Shown: positions 1-9,339, counted from the stretch's first letter. The stretch is DNA of 56,569 nucleotides from an uncultured Pelagibacteraceae bacterium (GCA_902600855.1 CACKKY010000004.1:1-56569), one strand, 5' to 3'. Notes: generated by a model not told the origin, from the letters alone. Program-made: numbers and translations.

Positions 1-1668
1 CCCGGTGGAGATAATAAAGGTAAAAAAAATTCTTTAGACTCAATTAAAAATCTTTTTAAATCAAAAGTTTCAAAAGTAAGTGTTGCTGGAGAAGAAATAG
101 CAGGAATAGATATTACGAGAGAGGCAATAAGAGTTTCTCAAGTATCAGGTGACAAAGATAACGGATTTGTTTTAGATAAATTTTCATACAGATCTTTAGA
201 TCAAGAAAAAGTTCAAGAAAATATTCTAGAGTCTAGAGATTATCTAGTAGGAGAAATTGAACAAGCTTTAATTAATGCAAAAATTACAACACAAAATGTT
301 GCAATATCAATTCCAGTATCCAGTGCAATTATAAGAGTAGTACAAAGTCCTTTAATTACAGAAACGGAATTACAAAAAGCTATAGAAACAGATTCACTTT
401 GGGAAAACTTAGTTCAGTTGGGTGAAAATTTAAATGAGTATTCAATTTTTCATCAAGTTATTAACAGAAATGAAAAAGCACAAACAATGGAAATATTATT
501 TGTAGCATCAAAACTTTCAGACATAAATGACTATTCATCTTTAATGAAAAAATGTGGATTGAATCCAGTTATCGTTGACGTTAGATGTTTTACACTTAAA
601 AATTCTTTTGATAACTCTATATTTAAAAATATTGAGGAGAGAAAAGACTCTACAATTTTAGAGGTTGGCACAGATGAAAATTATTTAATGATCATTCATA
701 ATGATACCCCAATTATTACTGATATATTTTTACGTCAGCCAGAAAAAGAATTATTATCTTCTCTTTCTCAAACTTCGGAAAGTAATGCTGAAGCACAAGC
801 TGTAATTAGAAGATATGCAATGCAATTAAAGCAAGCATTGAATGATTATGAGGGTAAATATGATAGTAAAATCAACAATATTCAAGTAATTAGTTCTTTA
901 CAGAATATTGATAATCTTATTCCAGAGTTTAAAAAGAATTTACCAACCGTTGGTTTTAAAATATTTGATCCTTTAGAAAATGTTTCGGTTCCACAATATA
1001 ATTCAGATAAAGTTGATTTAAAAAATAAATCTCCATTAGCATCTGTTATGGGGCTAGCTTTTAGAAAATTAGATATTTTTGGTTATTATAAATTTGTTAC
1101 AGCAGTAAAGAATATAAATCTTCTACCTAATAGAGAAGCTCTAAAGAAAACGGCTAAATTAAAATTTTTATCAGGTTTTGCATTCAAAGGTGCCGCCAGT
1201 GCAATTGCAGCAATTTATATAATTATGAGTATTTTTTCTTATTTTCAAATTCAATCTAATAAATCAAAACTTGTAAACTATGATGATATTCAAATGGAAT
1301 ATGATAATTTACAAAGTGAATACCAAGAAAATAGTAATAAGCTTTATGGAATGATGGCTTCACTTGAGTTGGGGAAAATTGTAGGTTCAAATCAAATTAA
1401 TTCCTATAAAGCTCTAGCACAAGTTGCAAGAAGTGTACCTGCTAGAGTACAATTCACAAAAATGGTTTTTGATGGAGAAAATAGTATCAAAATTGAGGGA
1501 AAAGCATTTTCCGATCAGGATATTTTAAATTTTATTAATAATTTAAATGCAAAAAAATTAGTTAAACAAGCTTCTTTAGTTACTATGAATGTTCAAACTA
1601 GTACTGAGGAAGGTGATAGCAGTACAAATAAAAAAGGATTTGAAATAGCCTGTATAATAGAAAGTTAA
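1..1668 (+). CDS. Fused PilM-PilN type IV pilus assembly protein (5' partial)
   Basis: This is a cytoplasmic/inner-membrane alignment-complex protein of a type IV pilus. The reading frame is open from base 1, so the start lies upstream of the window; the TTG near 418 is an internal codon. Visible residues 35-39 (GIDIT) are the first phosphate motif of the actin-like PilM fold. From about residue 371 the sequence NINLLPNRE matches the INLLP-type N-terminal motif by which PilN normally binds PilM. One membrane helix (about 396-418) and a PilN-like periplasmic part follow. The two proteins are therefore one chain, as I recall for MshI of MSHA pili. The stop lies 1 base before pilO. The fused architecture is read from the sequence; the MSHA affiliation is inference. 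Confidence 0.85.
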   Translation, partial: PGGDNKGKKNSLDSIKNLFKSKVSKVSVAGEEIAGIDITREAIRVSQVSGDKDNGFVLDKFSYRSLDQEKVQENILESRDYLVGEIEQALINAKITTQNVAISIPVSSAIIRVVQSPLITETELQKAIETDSLWENLVQLGENLNEYSIFHQVINRNEKAQTMEILFVASKLSDINDYSSLMKKCGLNPVIVDVRCFTLKNSFDNSIFKNIEERKDSTILEVGTDENYLMIIHNDTPIITDIFLRQPEKELLSSLSQTSESNAEAQAVIRRYAMQLKQALNDYEGKYDSKINNIQVISSLQNIDNLIPEFKKNLPTVGFKIFDPLENVSVPQYNSDKVDLKNKSPLASVMGLAFRKLDIFGYYKFVTAVKNINLLPNREALKKTAKLKFLSGFAFKGAASAIAAIYIIMSIFSYFQIQSNKSKLVNYDDIQMEYDNLQSEYQENSNKLYGMMASLELGKIVGSNQINSYKALAQVARSVPARVQFTKMVFDGENSIKIEGKAFSDQDILNFINNLNAKKLVKQASLVTMNVQTSTEEGDSSTNKKGFEIACIIES

Positions 1669-1669
1669 C

Positions 1670-2443
1670 ATGGATTTATCAGAACTTAAAAATATAGATT
1701 TAAACGAAATAGTCGCAAAATTAAAAAAATCTGAGATATTAAAAGATAAAAAGCTTTTAACAAAAATGGGAATTTTTGCTGGAGCATTTTTACTTTCTAT
1801 TATTATTTACTACAGCTTTATTTCTCCTGTGATTAAGCAACAAAAAGAAAATATTAATACTATGGAAATGAATTTGGCAGAAATAGAAAATTTAAAACTT
1901 CAAATACAAGATGCCAAACAACAAACTAAAGATTTAGAGCCTGAATATTTTGCTAACAGCGTTTTATTCCATAGCAAAGAAGAAGTAGAAGACCTTTATC
2001 AAAGTATAAGTAACTTTGCACTAGCTAATGGACTTACAATTGTCAATATTAAAAAAGGTGAACCTAAAGGTGTAAAAGGTGAACTACCAGGCATGAATAA
2101 CAATGTAGAAATGATTGATGATGGTACAGGCAATATGATACCAGTTGCAGCTGATGATGGTGGGATGATAGATGATGGAAGTGGAGGAGTAGTTGACGAG
2201 TCAACTGGATTGATAGGCGAAGATGGAGAAGAAGGTGGAAACACATTATATTTCAAATTACCTGTAGATTATGAAATTTCGGGTACTTTTATGGGGTATT
2301 TAAAATTTAGAAGAGCTTTATCTAAATCATTAAAAGTAATAAACTTTGATAAAGAGGAGATAAATTTATTAAAACAACCTCAAGGACAAGTTTTAGCAAA
2401 AGGAACAATTTCAATAGTAGGATTACCAGATGAGTATAAATAA
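1670..2443 (+). CDS. pilO: PilO-like type IV pilus inner-membrane protein (MshJ-like)
   Basis: PilO pairs with PilN in the inner membrane to link the cytoplasmic motor to the secretin. The 257-residue product has a short cytoplasmic N-terminus, one membrane helix at about residues 35-54, a coiled-coil-like stretch (about 55-95) and a C-terminal ferredoxin-like PilO domain. An acidic, glycine-rich insert at about 148-190 (repeated DDG and GG runs) interrupts the periplasmic domain. It is low complexity and unlike usual PilO proteins, and it also creates long open antisense frames that are not genes. The start is 1 base after the PilM-N stop and the 3' end overlaps pilP by 14 bases, indicating one operon with translational coupling. 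Confidence 0.8.
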   Translation: MDLSELKNIDLNEIVAKLKKSEILKDKKLLTKMGIFAGAFLLSIIIYYSFISPVIKQQKENINTMEMNLAEIENLKLQIQDAKQQTKDLEPEYFANSVLFHSKEEVEDLYQSISNFALANGLTIVNIKKGEPKGVKGELPGMNNNVEMIDDGTGNMIPVAADDGGMIDDGSGGVVDESTGLIGEDGEEGGNTLYFKLPVDYEISGTFMGYLKFRRALSKSLKVINFDKEEINLLKQPQGQVLAKGTISIVGLPDEYK

Positions 2444-2876
2444 AATATTTTTATTTTTGATAATTTTGATATTTCAAATGTTATCATTTAATTCTGTTTC
2501 TTACAGCGATGAAGATGTTAATAAAGAAAATGAAGAGACAGAAATCAATTTAGATGAAGAGGAATTGCCAGCTATAGATCCTTTTCAAAGTAGTTCTGCT
2601 GTAACATCAGGAGTTTCACAAGATGGAGGATTGCAGGCAAATCCAGATCTTGGATTATTGAGTGGGTTTAAATTAGTAGGTGTCATCATGGGGGAAACAA
2701 AGAAAATTGCAGTTTTATCAACCAATGAAGGTTTTGCAATTAAATTTGAGGAAAATGATAAAATTAACGAAAACATAGAGCTTCAAGAAATTTATAGTGA
2801 TCATCTTTTAATAAAAGACATGGATGAGAAATTTTATGAGGTTTATATGAACGATATAATTAAATCGGTTGAATAA
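2430..2876 (+). CDS. pilP: PilP/GspC-like pilus periplasmic linker (MshK-like)
   Basis: PilP-type proteins connect the PilN/O complex to the secretin. The 148-residue protein starts with a hydrophobic segment (residues 5-24) that is a signal peptide or anchor, without a clear lipobox. An acidic, probably unstructured stretch follows to about residue 60. The compact C-terminal domain (about 75-148) contains FKLVGVIMGETKKIAVL and resembles the beta-rich homology region of PilP/GspC. The gene overlaps pilO by 14 bases and its stop directly abuts the secretin start (TAAATG). The call rests on size, topology and locus position as much as on sequence, so the family name is moderately certain. Confidence 0.7.
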   Translation: MSINKIFLFLIILIFQMLSFNSVSYSDEDVNKENEETEINLDEEELPAIDPFQSSSAVTSGVSQDGGLQANPDLGLLSGFKLVGVIMGETKKIAVLSTNEGFAIKFEENDKINENIELQEIYSDHLLIKDMDEKFYEVYMNDIIKSVE

Positions 2877-4469
2877 ATGAACAAAACCTCAAAAATATTA
2901 ATTACTATTCTTCTAGCACTAACATTATCTGGCTGTAAAACCTTAGATACATTTAAGGATGAAAAAGATAGAGATGGTATTAAAGAAACATCTTTAATAG
3001 ATAGAGAGAAAATTGTTACTGAAGGTGAGGAAAGTATTGAAAAAAATGTAGACTCGGGACCTAAACCAAAAGTTTTAAAAAAACCTAAAGAAGCTAAAAG
3101 AAAAACTTTAACAACTGAGAATGTAAAAAATTATGTATCAATTCCTGATACATATAAAAATCTTAAACAGGATATAAGTATAAATTTTCAAGGATTGGAT
3201 TTTAAATATGCCATGGGTTTGATGGCTGATATTGGTGAAATAAATATAATAGTTGGAGAAGAAGTTAGTGGAACAGTCACGGCAAAATTAGATAATGTTC
3301 CTTGGGATGTTACTTTTCAAACTATACTTGATATGAAAACTCTTGGAGCTGATTACAATGCTGCTGATGGAGTTATTAGAATTCACACTCCAGAAAAACT
3401 TAAGGGTCAAGAGGAATTTAAAGCTGAGAGAGCAGAAACATTGAAAACAAAATTAGCTTTAGAAGAGTCAGTTGAGCCTATTCTAGCCCAAATGTTTAAA
3501 CTATATTATATTGAACCAGTACAAGCTAAAACTACTTTAGAAAATTTGTTTGGATTAGGAGGTGACAGTGGAGGAGGTGAAGGAGAAACGGCTGTTGGAA
3601 GTGTGAGCGGCAACTTATCAATCACAGTAGAAAGTACCACAAGATCAATAATTGTAAGAGGCTATCAAAAAGATTTAGATATTGTAGATGCTGTAGTTAA
3701 AGAAATCGATGTGAGAACAAAACAAGTCTTAATTGAGGCTTTTGTTGTAGAAGCAGATAAGACATTTAGTAAAGGCTTAGGTTCTAGAATAGCTGCTATG
3801 AGTAAAAATATGCAAGATGCTGGTGAAGTAGGTTCAACAATTATTTCAGGCACAGCAGGCGGGGCAGCAACAACTCCTGGAGGAATATCTTTGGGTGCTG
3901 CAGCTGGAACAGTAACAGAAAATGGCTTAACAGGTGCTACGAGTGGTATTGGAATTATAAAAACATTCTCAACTGCTGCTCTTAAAATTGAACTAGAGGC
4001 TTTAGAATCTTTAGGTACAACAAGAATAGTTTCATCGCCAAGTGTATTTACTCTTAACAACCAAGAAGCAAAAGTAACCCAGGGAACAGAAATACCTTAC
4101 ACAGTAATTGTTGATGGAGAGGCTACAGTTGAATTTAAAGAAGTAGCATTATCTTTAACAGTAACTCCCAGCATAATAGGAGACGGAAATGTACTTTTAG
4201 ATATTTTAGTTAGTAATGACTCCCCTGATACAACTCTTGGTACTGATGAACCGGCAATTAAAACAAATGAAATTGATACAAAATTATTGATAACTGACGG
4301 AGATATAGTTGTAATTGGAGGAATTAAAATTGATAGTGCAGAGAGTACCGGCACAAGTACTCCTGGCCTTAGTAAAGTGCCTGTAGTTGGAAACTTATTT
4401 AAAGGAAAATCAACTACTGATAAGTTAGATGAGATGTTAATTTTTATTGCACCAAGAGTGGTAGATTAA
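2877..4469 (+). CDS. pilQ: Type IV pilus secretin lipoprotein (PilQ/MshL-like)
   Basis: This forms the outer-membrane ring through which the pilus exits. The 530-residue protein has a lipoprotein signal peptide with lipobox LSGC, the acylated Cys being residue 20. An STN/N0-type domain (about 100-175) and an N1 domain (about 205-290) are separated by a Gly-rich loop near 225-245. The secretin barrel domain runs from about 370 to 530 and includes VTQGTEIPYTV, a VTPSI element and VPVVGNLFKGK, and ends in a beta strand (IFIAPRVV). The length is shorter than PilQ of gammaproteobacteria and close to MshL, because AMIN domains are absent. It is preceded directly by pilP and followed directly by the ATPase gene (TAAATG). 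Confidence 0.9.
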   Translation: MNKTSKILITILLALTLSGCKTLDTFKDEKDRDGIKETSLIDREKIVTEGEESIEKNVDSGPKPKVLKKPKEAKRKTLTTENVKNYVSIPDTYKNLKQDISINFQGLDFKYAMGLMADIGEINIIVGEEVSGTVTAKLDNVPWDVTFQTILDMKTLGADYNAADGVIRIHTPEKLKGQEEFKAERAETLKTKLALEESVEPILAQMFKLYYIEPVQAKTTLENLFGLGGDSGGGEGETAVGSVSGNLSITVESTTRSIIVRGYQKDLDIVDAVVKEIDVRTKQVLIEAFVVEADKTFSKGLGSRIAAMSKNMQDAGEVGSTIISGTAGGAATTPGGISLGAAAGTVTENGLTGATSGIGIIKTFSTAALKIELEALESLGTTRIVSSPSVFTLNNQEAKVTQGTEIPYTVIVDGEATVEFKEVALSLTVTPSIIGDGNVLLDILVSNDSPDTTLGTDEPAIKTNEIDTKLLITDGDIVVIGGIKIDSAESTGTSTPGLSKVPVVGNLFKGKSTTDKLDEMLIFIAPRVVD

Positions 4470-6179
4470 ATGTTTAAAAGTAAACTTGATAATAAAAGTG
4501 AACAAAATATTATTAATATGCTTCTTGATCATGATCAATTAACAAATGATCAATTATCTAAGATTAAAAAAGGAAGTCCAGAAATTGGAAAATCAGAGTT
4601 AGAAACTGCATTTGAGTTTAAATTTACAGATGAAGAAAAAATTTTAAGCACATTATCCTCAACGTATCATTTGGAAACAATTAATTTATCAGAAAAAGAA
4701 GTTAATGATGAAATTTCAGATATCTTAAGTTTCAATTTTTTAGAGACACATCAGATCGCACCATTTGAAATAAATGGTAATTTACTAAAGATCTCTATAC
4801 CTGATGGTTCAAAATTGAGTTTAGTCAAAACTATTGAAAATATGAGTCGTAAGAGAGTTGAAATATTTTCATCAGGATTATCAGATATAAGCAAATTTAT
4901 AGATAAAATTAAAAAATCAAAAGAGTCAGATCAAGAGTCAGATTTATCCAAAGCTTCTCTTGAAAGAAATGAAGTTCAAGAGGTAATGGTAACAGTAGAT
5001 GATGATATAATTGAATTTGGAAATAAAATAATTGGAAATGCAGTTGATATGGGTGCAAGTGATATCCATATCGAGTGTTTTAGAGAAACTGCAAAAGTTA
5101 GATACAGAATTGATGGCATCTTGAGAGAAATGGATAATCTATCTTCTGTTCTGTTTCCTCAGTATGATGCAATTGTAGCAAGAATTAAGATAATTAGTAA
5201 ACTTGACATTGCAGAAAGAAGAAAGCCACAAGATGGAGCTGCTTCTTTCAAAACAGATAAAAAAGAGGTTGACCTTCGTGTATCTGTTTTGCCAACTGTT
5301 AATAAAGAACGAGTTGTAATGAGGATTCTAGATAAATCAGCTGGAGATGTGACACTAGATGAACTTGGATTTGAACCACAAGATTTAGAAAAATTAAAGA
5401 AAGCAGTCTCCTCTCCTCAGGGCATGGTATTAGTAACAGGTCCAACTGGTAGTGGTAAGACCACTACTCTTTATAGTATTCTAAAACATATAAATAAACC
5501 TGAAATGAATATTTTGACGGCGGAAGATCCTGTTGAATATGAACTTGATGGTGTTGGTCAAGTTCAGGTAAAGGAGTCTATAGGGTTTGGATTTGAGGAG
5601 TCTTTGAGATCTTTCTTAAGACAAGACCCAGAAGTTATTCTGGTTGGAGAGATTAGGGACCAAGCTACAGTTGAAATTGCTCTAAAAGCTTCATTAACTG
5701 GTCACTTAGTATTTAGTACACTTCACACAAATGACGCTCCAAGCTCAATCACTCGTCTACTTAATATGGGAACTCCTAATTATTTAATCTCAGCTGCTTT
5801 AACTTTAATTATGGCACAAAGATTAGCTAGAAAAAATTGTCCTGAATGTGCTGAAATTGATGAAAATATCACCCCTAAAGTATTAAATGATATAGGTCTA
5901 GCTACAGCTCTTCATGATAGAGCAAAGATTTATAAGGGCAAAGGTTGTGACAAATGTGGTAATTCTGGATACAAAGGAAGAATGGGTATTTATGAAATTT
6001 TACTTGTTGATAGAGATTTAAAAAATGGAATTTTGCAAAATCTTACACAAACTGAATTAGAAGGTATTGCAAAAAAAAATGGATTTAAAACAATGCAGCA
6101 GATGGGACACGATTTGTTATTAAGTGGAGAATTATCTTATAGCGAATATGATAGAGTTATTCAATCTGATGCTAAATAG
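4470..6179 (+). CDS. pilB: Type IV pilus assembly ATPase (PilB/MshE/GspE family)
   Basis: This hexameric motor powers pilus extension. The 569-residue protein has an N-terminal MshEN/GspE-N domain (about 1-150) and a complete ATPase core. Walker A is GPTGSGKTT (324-332), the Asp box is near 351-356, Walker B is VILVGEIRD (389-397) and the His box starts at GHLVFSTLHTNDA (411-423). The tetracysteine zinc site of extension ATPases is intact (C457, C460, C493, C496), which distinguishes it from PilT-type retraction ATPases. It follows the secretin directly and precedes pilC by 3 bases. No separate retraction ATPase gene is present in the window. Confidence 0.93.
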   Translation: MFKSKLDNKSEQNIINMLLDHDQLTNDQLSKIKKGSPEIGKSELETAFEFKFTDEEKILSTLSSTYHLETINLSEKEVNDEISDILSFNFLETHQIAPFEINGNLLKISIPDGSKLSLVKTIENMSRKRVEIFSSGLSDISKFIDKIKKSKESDQESDLSKASLERNEVQEVMVTVDDDIIEFGNKIIGNAVDMGASDIHIECFRETAKVRYRIDGILREMDNLSSVLFPQYDAIVARIKIISKLDIAERRKPQDGAASFKTDKKEVDLRVSVLPTVNKERVVMRILDKSAGDVTLDELGFEPQDLEKLKKAVSSPQGMVLVTGPTGSGKTTTLYSILKHINKPEMNILTAEDPVEYELDGVGQVQVKESIGFGFEESLRSFLRQDPEVILVGEIRDQATVEIALKASLTGHLVFSTLHTNDAPSSITRLLNMGTPNYLISAALTLIMAQRLARKNCPECAEIDENITPKVLNDIGLATALHDRAKIYKGKGCDKCGNSGYKGRMGIYEILLVDRDLKNGILQNLTQTELEGIAKKNGFKTMQQMGHDLLLSGELSYSEYDRVIQSDAK

Positions 6180-6182
6180 ATT

Positions 6183-7433
6183 ATGCCAGCGGAACTCTTA
6201 AACTTTCATTACAAAGGTATATCACTTGGAAAATATGTTGAAGGTGATATTGAAGCTTTAAATGATACTGATGCAGCACATAAATTAAAAGAACAAAAAG
6301 TAATTATTACAAAACTTACTAAAGAAAAAAAGAAAGCCGTCGTTACTAATCAAAAGAAAAAAGGTAAAGGATTTACTTTCGGTACTGGCGTAGCAGCAAA
6401 AGATATTTTGGTTTTTTGTAAACAGTTTGCAACTATGCAAAGAGCAGGTCTACCAATTTTAGAAACTTTAAAGCTTCTTGAGGGACAAACTACACGTCCA
6501 GGGATGAAAACTATTATAGAAACCATTAGAACTGACCTTGAGCAAGGTAATTCTCTTTCAAAATGTTTTGAAAAACATCCTAAAGTTTTTGATACGGTAA
6601 TAACAAATTTGATTAAAGCTGGTGAAGCTAGCGGTAAGCTAGACACTTTTATGGAAAAAATTGTAGTTAATCTAGAAAAGAAAGAAAAAATTAAAAGTCA
6701 GATTAAAAGTGCGTTTTTTTATCCTGGAGTTCTTTTAACAGTTGCAGTTAGTGTTTCGGTTTTCATGTTAACAAATGTAGTCCCTACATTTGTGGAGATG
6801 TATGAAAATATGGGGATGGGTGACAATCTTCCAGGAGCAACAAAAACAATTATGGCAATGAGTGCATTCGTAAGTGACAGTCGTGGCCTAATAACTTTGT
6901 TTAGCATTATTGGATTCGTTGTGGCTTTTAAGTTCGCTGTAGCAAAAAGCTATCCTTTAAAAAAAGCGTGGCACCAATTTCATTTTAAAATTCCGATATT
7001 TGGAAATTTAGTTTCTAAATCAATTTTAGCTAAAGTATCAATTGTATTAGGAAACCTTAATCAAGCCGGAGTAGATTTAATTGAAAGTATAGATATTGCA
7101 AAAGAAGTAACTACAAATGTAATAGTAATCGAGTCTTTAGATAGAATAAAAAGAGGAATTTACTCAGGGGAAACTTTAACAAAGCTTTTTTTACAAGAAA
7201 AAGTATTTCCCGGCACATTTAGCCAGCTTATTTCAGTTGGTGAGCAAACTGGAAGTCTGGACGAAATGTTCAGTTCTGTTGCAAATTATTACGAGGAGGA
7301 ATTTGATACAGCTGTTGCTAATTTATCAAGTTTAATTGAACCAATTATGATCGTATTTATGGGTCTTACAATCGGAGGTTTAATGCTTGCGATGTATTCT
7401 CCCATATTTAATATTGGTGATATTATTCAGTAA
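6183..7433 (+). CDS. pilC: Type IV pilus inner-membrane platform protein (PilC/MshG/GspF)
   Basis: The platform protein couples the assembly ATPase to pilin polymerisation. The 416-residue product starts with a short beta-rich region (KGISLGKYVEGDIEALND), then has two GspF domains: about 75-200 (FCKQFATMQRAGLPILETL) and about 275-400 (ILAKVSIVLGNLNQAGVDL). Three membrane helices lie near 180-200, 230-250 and 380-405. Length and repeat architecture are typical of PilC. Only 3 bases separate it from the ATPase gene. About 117 bases follow before the first pilin start, room for a separate pilin promoter that I cannot define. Confidence 0.92.
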   Translation: MPAELLNFHYKGISLGKYVEGDIEALNDTDAAHKLKEQKVIITKLTKEKKKAVVTNQKKKGKGFTFGTGVAAKDILVFCKQFATMQRAGLPILETLKLLEGQTTRPGMKTIIETIRTDLEQGNSLSKCFEKHPKVFDTVITNLIKAGEASGKLDTFMEKIVVNLEKKEKIKSQIKSAFFYPGVLLTVAVSVSVFMLTNVVPTFVEMYENMGMGDNLPGATKTIMAMSAFVSDSRGLITLFSIIGFVVAFKFAVAKSYPLKKAWHQFHFKIPIFGNLVSKSILAKVSIVLGNLNQAGVDLIESIDIAKEVTTNVIVIESLDRIKRGIYSGETLTKLFLQEKVFPGTFSQLISVGEQTGSLDEMFSSVANYYEEEFDTAVANLSSLIEPIMIVFMGLTIGGLMLAMYSPIFNIGDIIQ

Positions 7434-7550
7434 AATTAAGGATTTTTAATTATATACATATCAAGGATGATATTTTTGATGTTGATTTTAAGAATCATTT
7501 TGGCATAATTCTAATTTAAATTAAAAAATTATTTGGAGTCAGATATAATT

Positions 7551-8033
7551 ATGAAAAAGAAAAAACATTTGAAGGGTTTTACACTTATTGAATTATTGGT
7601 TGTTGTTGCAATTATTGGAGTTCTTGCAGCAGTTGGAGTCACAGCTTTTTCTGGCTTTACAGAAAATGCCAAGAAAAAAGCTATGCAATCTATTCATGCC
7701 GCTTTAGTTAAAAAAATGTCAGCAGAGATTAAAAAATGTGAGCTAGGAGAATCTACATTTATGAATGGTACTACTAGATCAGGTGGTAGTTATTCAAGAC
7801 CATGTACTACAAGCAAATCTACAATGGCCGCTTACACTAGAGATGGAGCAATAAATACCTCTAAAGATAAAAATCCTTTTTTAACATCACAATACGCAGT
7901 TTACAGTGGATCAAGCTGGTATAAAGGTAGAAGTTACATTTGGGCATCAGGTAATAATACCTATATCAGATCATGTTGGAACGATGGATGTGGAACTAAT
8001 GACCGTCAGCAAGACATGATAGCAATGGAGTAG
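7551..8033 (+). CDS. Type IV prepilin 1
   Basis: This is a prepilin with the class III signal KKKKHLKG^FTLIELLVVVAIIG: a short basic leader, cleavage after Gly, N-methylated Phe1 and the conserved Glu5. The hydrophobic N-terminal helix is followed by a Ser/Thr/Tyr-rich globular domain with four cysteines (KKCEL, RPCTT, RSCWN, DGCGT) that could form two disulfides. I chose the ATG at 7551 over an in-frame TTG at 7533 because it gives a normal short leader and a GGAG lies 12 bases upstream. The mature protein is about 150 residues, the size of a major pilin, although which of the two prepilins is the major subunit cannot be told from sequence. Confidence 0.9.
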   Translation: MKKKKHLKGFTLIELLVVVAIIGVLAAVGVTAFSGFTENAKKKAMQSIHAALVKKMSAEIKKCELGESTFMNGTTRSGGSYSRPCTTSKSTMAAYTRDGAINTSKDKNPFLTSQYAVYSGSSWYKGRSYIWASGNNTYIRSCWNDGCGTNDRQQDMIAME

Positions 8034-8069
8034 ATTTAAATTTAGATCTATTTACTTATTTAAAGAATT

Positions 8070-8462
8070 ATGGAACCCTTAACTAAAAAAAAATTAGTTG
8101 AGGGTTTTACTTTAATAGAGCTGTTGGTTGTTGTAGCAATAATAGGTGTATTATCAGCAATAGGAATTGTAGCTTATAGCGGAATATCAGATAGCTCAAA
8201 AAGAAGCCAGGCAGAAACAACCATGCAATCAATCTATTTAGCTCAACAAGAGTATAAATCAAATAATGGTCAGTTTTATTATAATAGTAATACAAATAAT
8301 ATAGTAAATAATTTATTTGATGGAGTTGATGATTTAAGTGGTCAAGAATATACTTTTTCAATTACTGGAAATGTAGGCGCAGGAACAATGTGCATAAGAG
8401 CAACTAGATCTGGCTCATCTACACTTTATTTAAATCATTTAAAAAAGAAAACGAGTTGTTAA
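8070..8462 (+). CDS. Type IV prepilin 2
   Basis: This is a second prepilin of 130 residues. Leader MEPLTKKKLVEG precedes the processing site G^FTLIELLVVVAIIG with Glu5 retained. The N-terminal helix is nearly identical to that of prepilin 1, but the globular domain differs and is shorter (SQAETTMQSIYLAQQEYKSN, like PilE/PilA minor-type pilins). Two cysteines (TMCIR and the C-terminal Cys) can form a terminal D-loop-like disulfide. It lies 36 bases after prepilin 1 and 7 bases before the outer-membrane barrel gene. It could be the major or a minor pilin. Confidence 0.88.
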   Translation: MEPLTKKKLVEGFTLIELLVVVAIIGVLSAIGIVAYSGISDSSKRSQAETTMQSIYLAQQEYKSNNGQFYYNSNTNNIVNNLFDGVDDLSGQEYTFSITGNVGAGTMCIRATRSGSSTLYLNHLKKKTSC

Positions 8463-8469
8463 ATTTTAT

Positions 8470-9339
8470 ATGATTAGATATACTAGATATTGTATGCTCA
8501 AGACACTTATTCCATTTTTATTTACCCTCGTTTTATGTTTAAATGTTCATGCAGAAGATGCTTCAGAAAAGATTTCTGGATATATTTCAAACTTAATTCC
8601 TGGAGAAGGCGATACAGAAGTTAGTATCGATTTAAGAGACAATCATTCAGCTGATTTTAGTATTCTTGCAGTTAGGGAATTATCAAAAATCAATAGCGGA
8701 AATATTTTTACCCAAATCTCTTTATTCAATACAGAAAAAAATAGTGAAGATAGAATAATTGGAAATTTTGGATTAGGTTCAAGAAAGCTTTTATATGATG
8801 ATACTCTATTAGCAGGAGTGAATGCATTTATTGATAATGATTTTGATGAAACGACAAGAAGAGCTAGTTTAGGTTTAGAGCTTAAAAATGCGGTATTAGA
8901 TTTTAGCTCCAACATTTATGAGGGTATTGAAGACTCTCAAGATGAGCGAGTTATGAATGGTTGGGATTATACATTAGCAAGTCAAGTTCCTTATGTTCAC
9001 TGGTCAAAAATATTTGTGAATCAATACCAATGGGAAGGTATATTAAGAGAAGATGTTGAAGGAACAAAATTAGGGTCAGAAATGTTGTTAACACCTCATA
9101 TTAATCTTGAAGTAGCCTATGACGATAAAGACAGAAGTGGTTTAGAAGATGAATGGTATGCAAAAATTCAATTAGTTCATCCACCAAGAAATAATGGTCC
9201 TACAGCTTTAGACGGAATAAGTGATAAAGCTTGGAAGGAAAATAAAGATATGTCAGGTGAATTATTAACCAAAGTCAAAAGAAATAATAAGATTATGATT
9301 GAATTTAAAGGTAATTCAGCAATTACAAGAACAGATTAA
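8470..9339 (+). CDS. Inverse-autotransporter-type (intimin/invasin) outer-membrane beta-domain, no passenger
   Basis: The 289-residue protein has a signal peptide ending near VHA (about residue 28; an alternative start is Met9 at 8494). The remainder resembles the inverse autotransporter beta-domain: GNFGLGSRKLLYDDTLLAGVNAFID, then RASLGLELKNAVLDFSSN, NGWDYTLASQVPYVHWSKIF and YQWEGI. It ends with LLTKVKRNNKIMIEFKGN, corresponding to the RYDLVxRNNxIVLEY element that closes the barrel and leads into the passenger in intimin/invasin. Here the protein stops a few residues later, so no Ig-like passenger exists. It sits 7 bases after a pilin and 2 bases before a secreted Cys-rich protein, suggesting a role at the cell surface with the pilus. 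Family recognition is from memory of motifs; the role is inference. Confidence 0.7.
   Translation: MIRYTRYCMLKTLIPFLFTLVLCLNVHAEDASEKISGYISNLIPGEGDTEVSIDLRDNHSADFSILAVRELSKINSGNIFTQISLFNTEKNSEDRIIGNFGLGSRKLLYDDTLLAGVNAFIDNDFDETTRRASLGLELKNAVLDFSSNIYEGIEDSQDERVMNGWDYTLASQVPYVHWSKIFVNQYQWEGILREDVEGTKLGSEMLLTPHINLEVAYDDKDRSGLEDEWYAKIQLVHPPRNNGPTALDGISDKAWKENKDMSGELLTKVKRNNKIMIEFKGNSAITRTD

Noticed and set aside
418..1668. TTG at 418 as the start of the first gene
   Set aside because: The frame is open back to base 1 and the upstream codons encode the N-terminal PilM phosphate motif, so the real start is outside the window.
1999..2256. Two overlapping minus-strand frames inside pilO
   Set aside because: They arise from the low-complexity acidic Gly-rich insert of PilO, read backwards as Ser/Pro/Ile- or His/Leu-rich strings.
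3665..4060. 131-codon minus-strand frame inside the secretin gene
   Set aside because: Antisense of a conserved secretin domain; the composition is a by-product of the Gly/Ala/Thr-rich coding strand.
7434..7550. TGGCAT near 7501 as a possible sigma-54 pilin promoter
   Set aside because: The -12 GC element is missing at the right spacing, and streamlined marine alphaproteobacteria of this type are not expected to have sigma-54.
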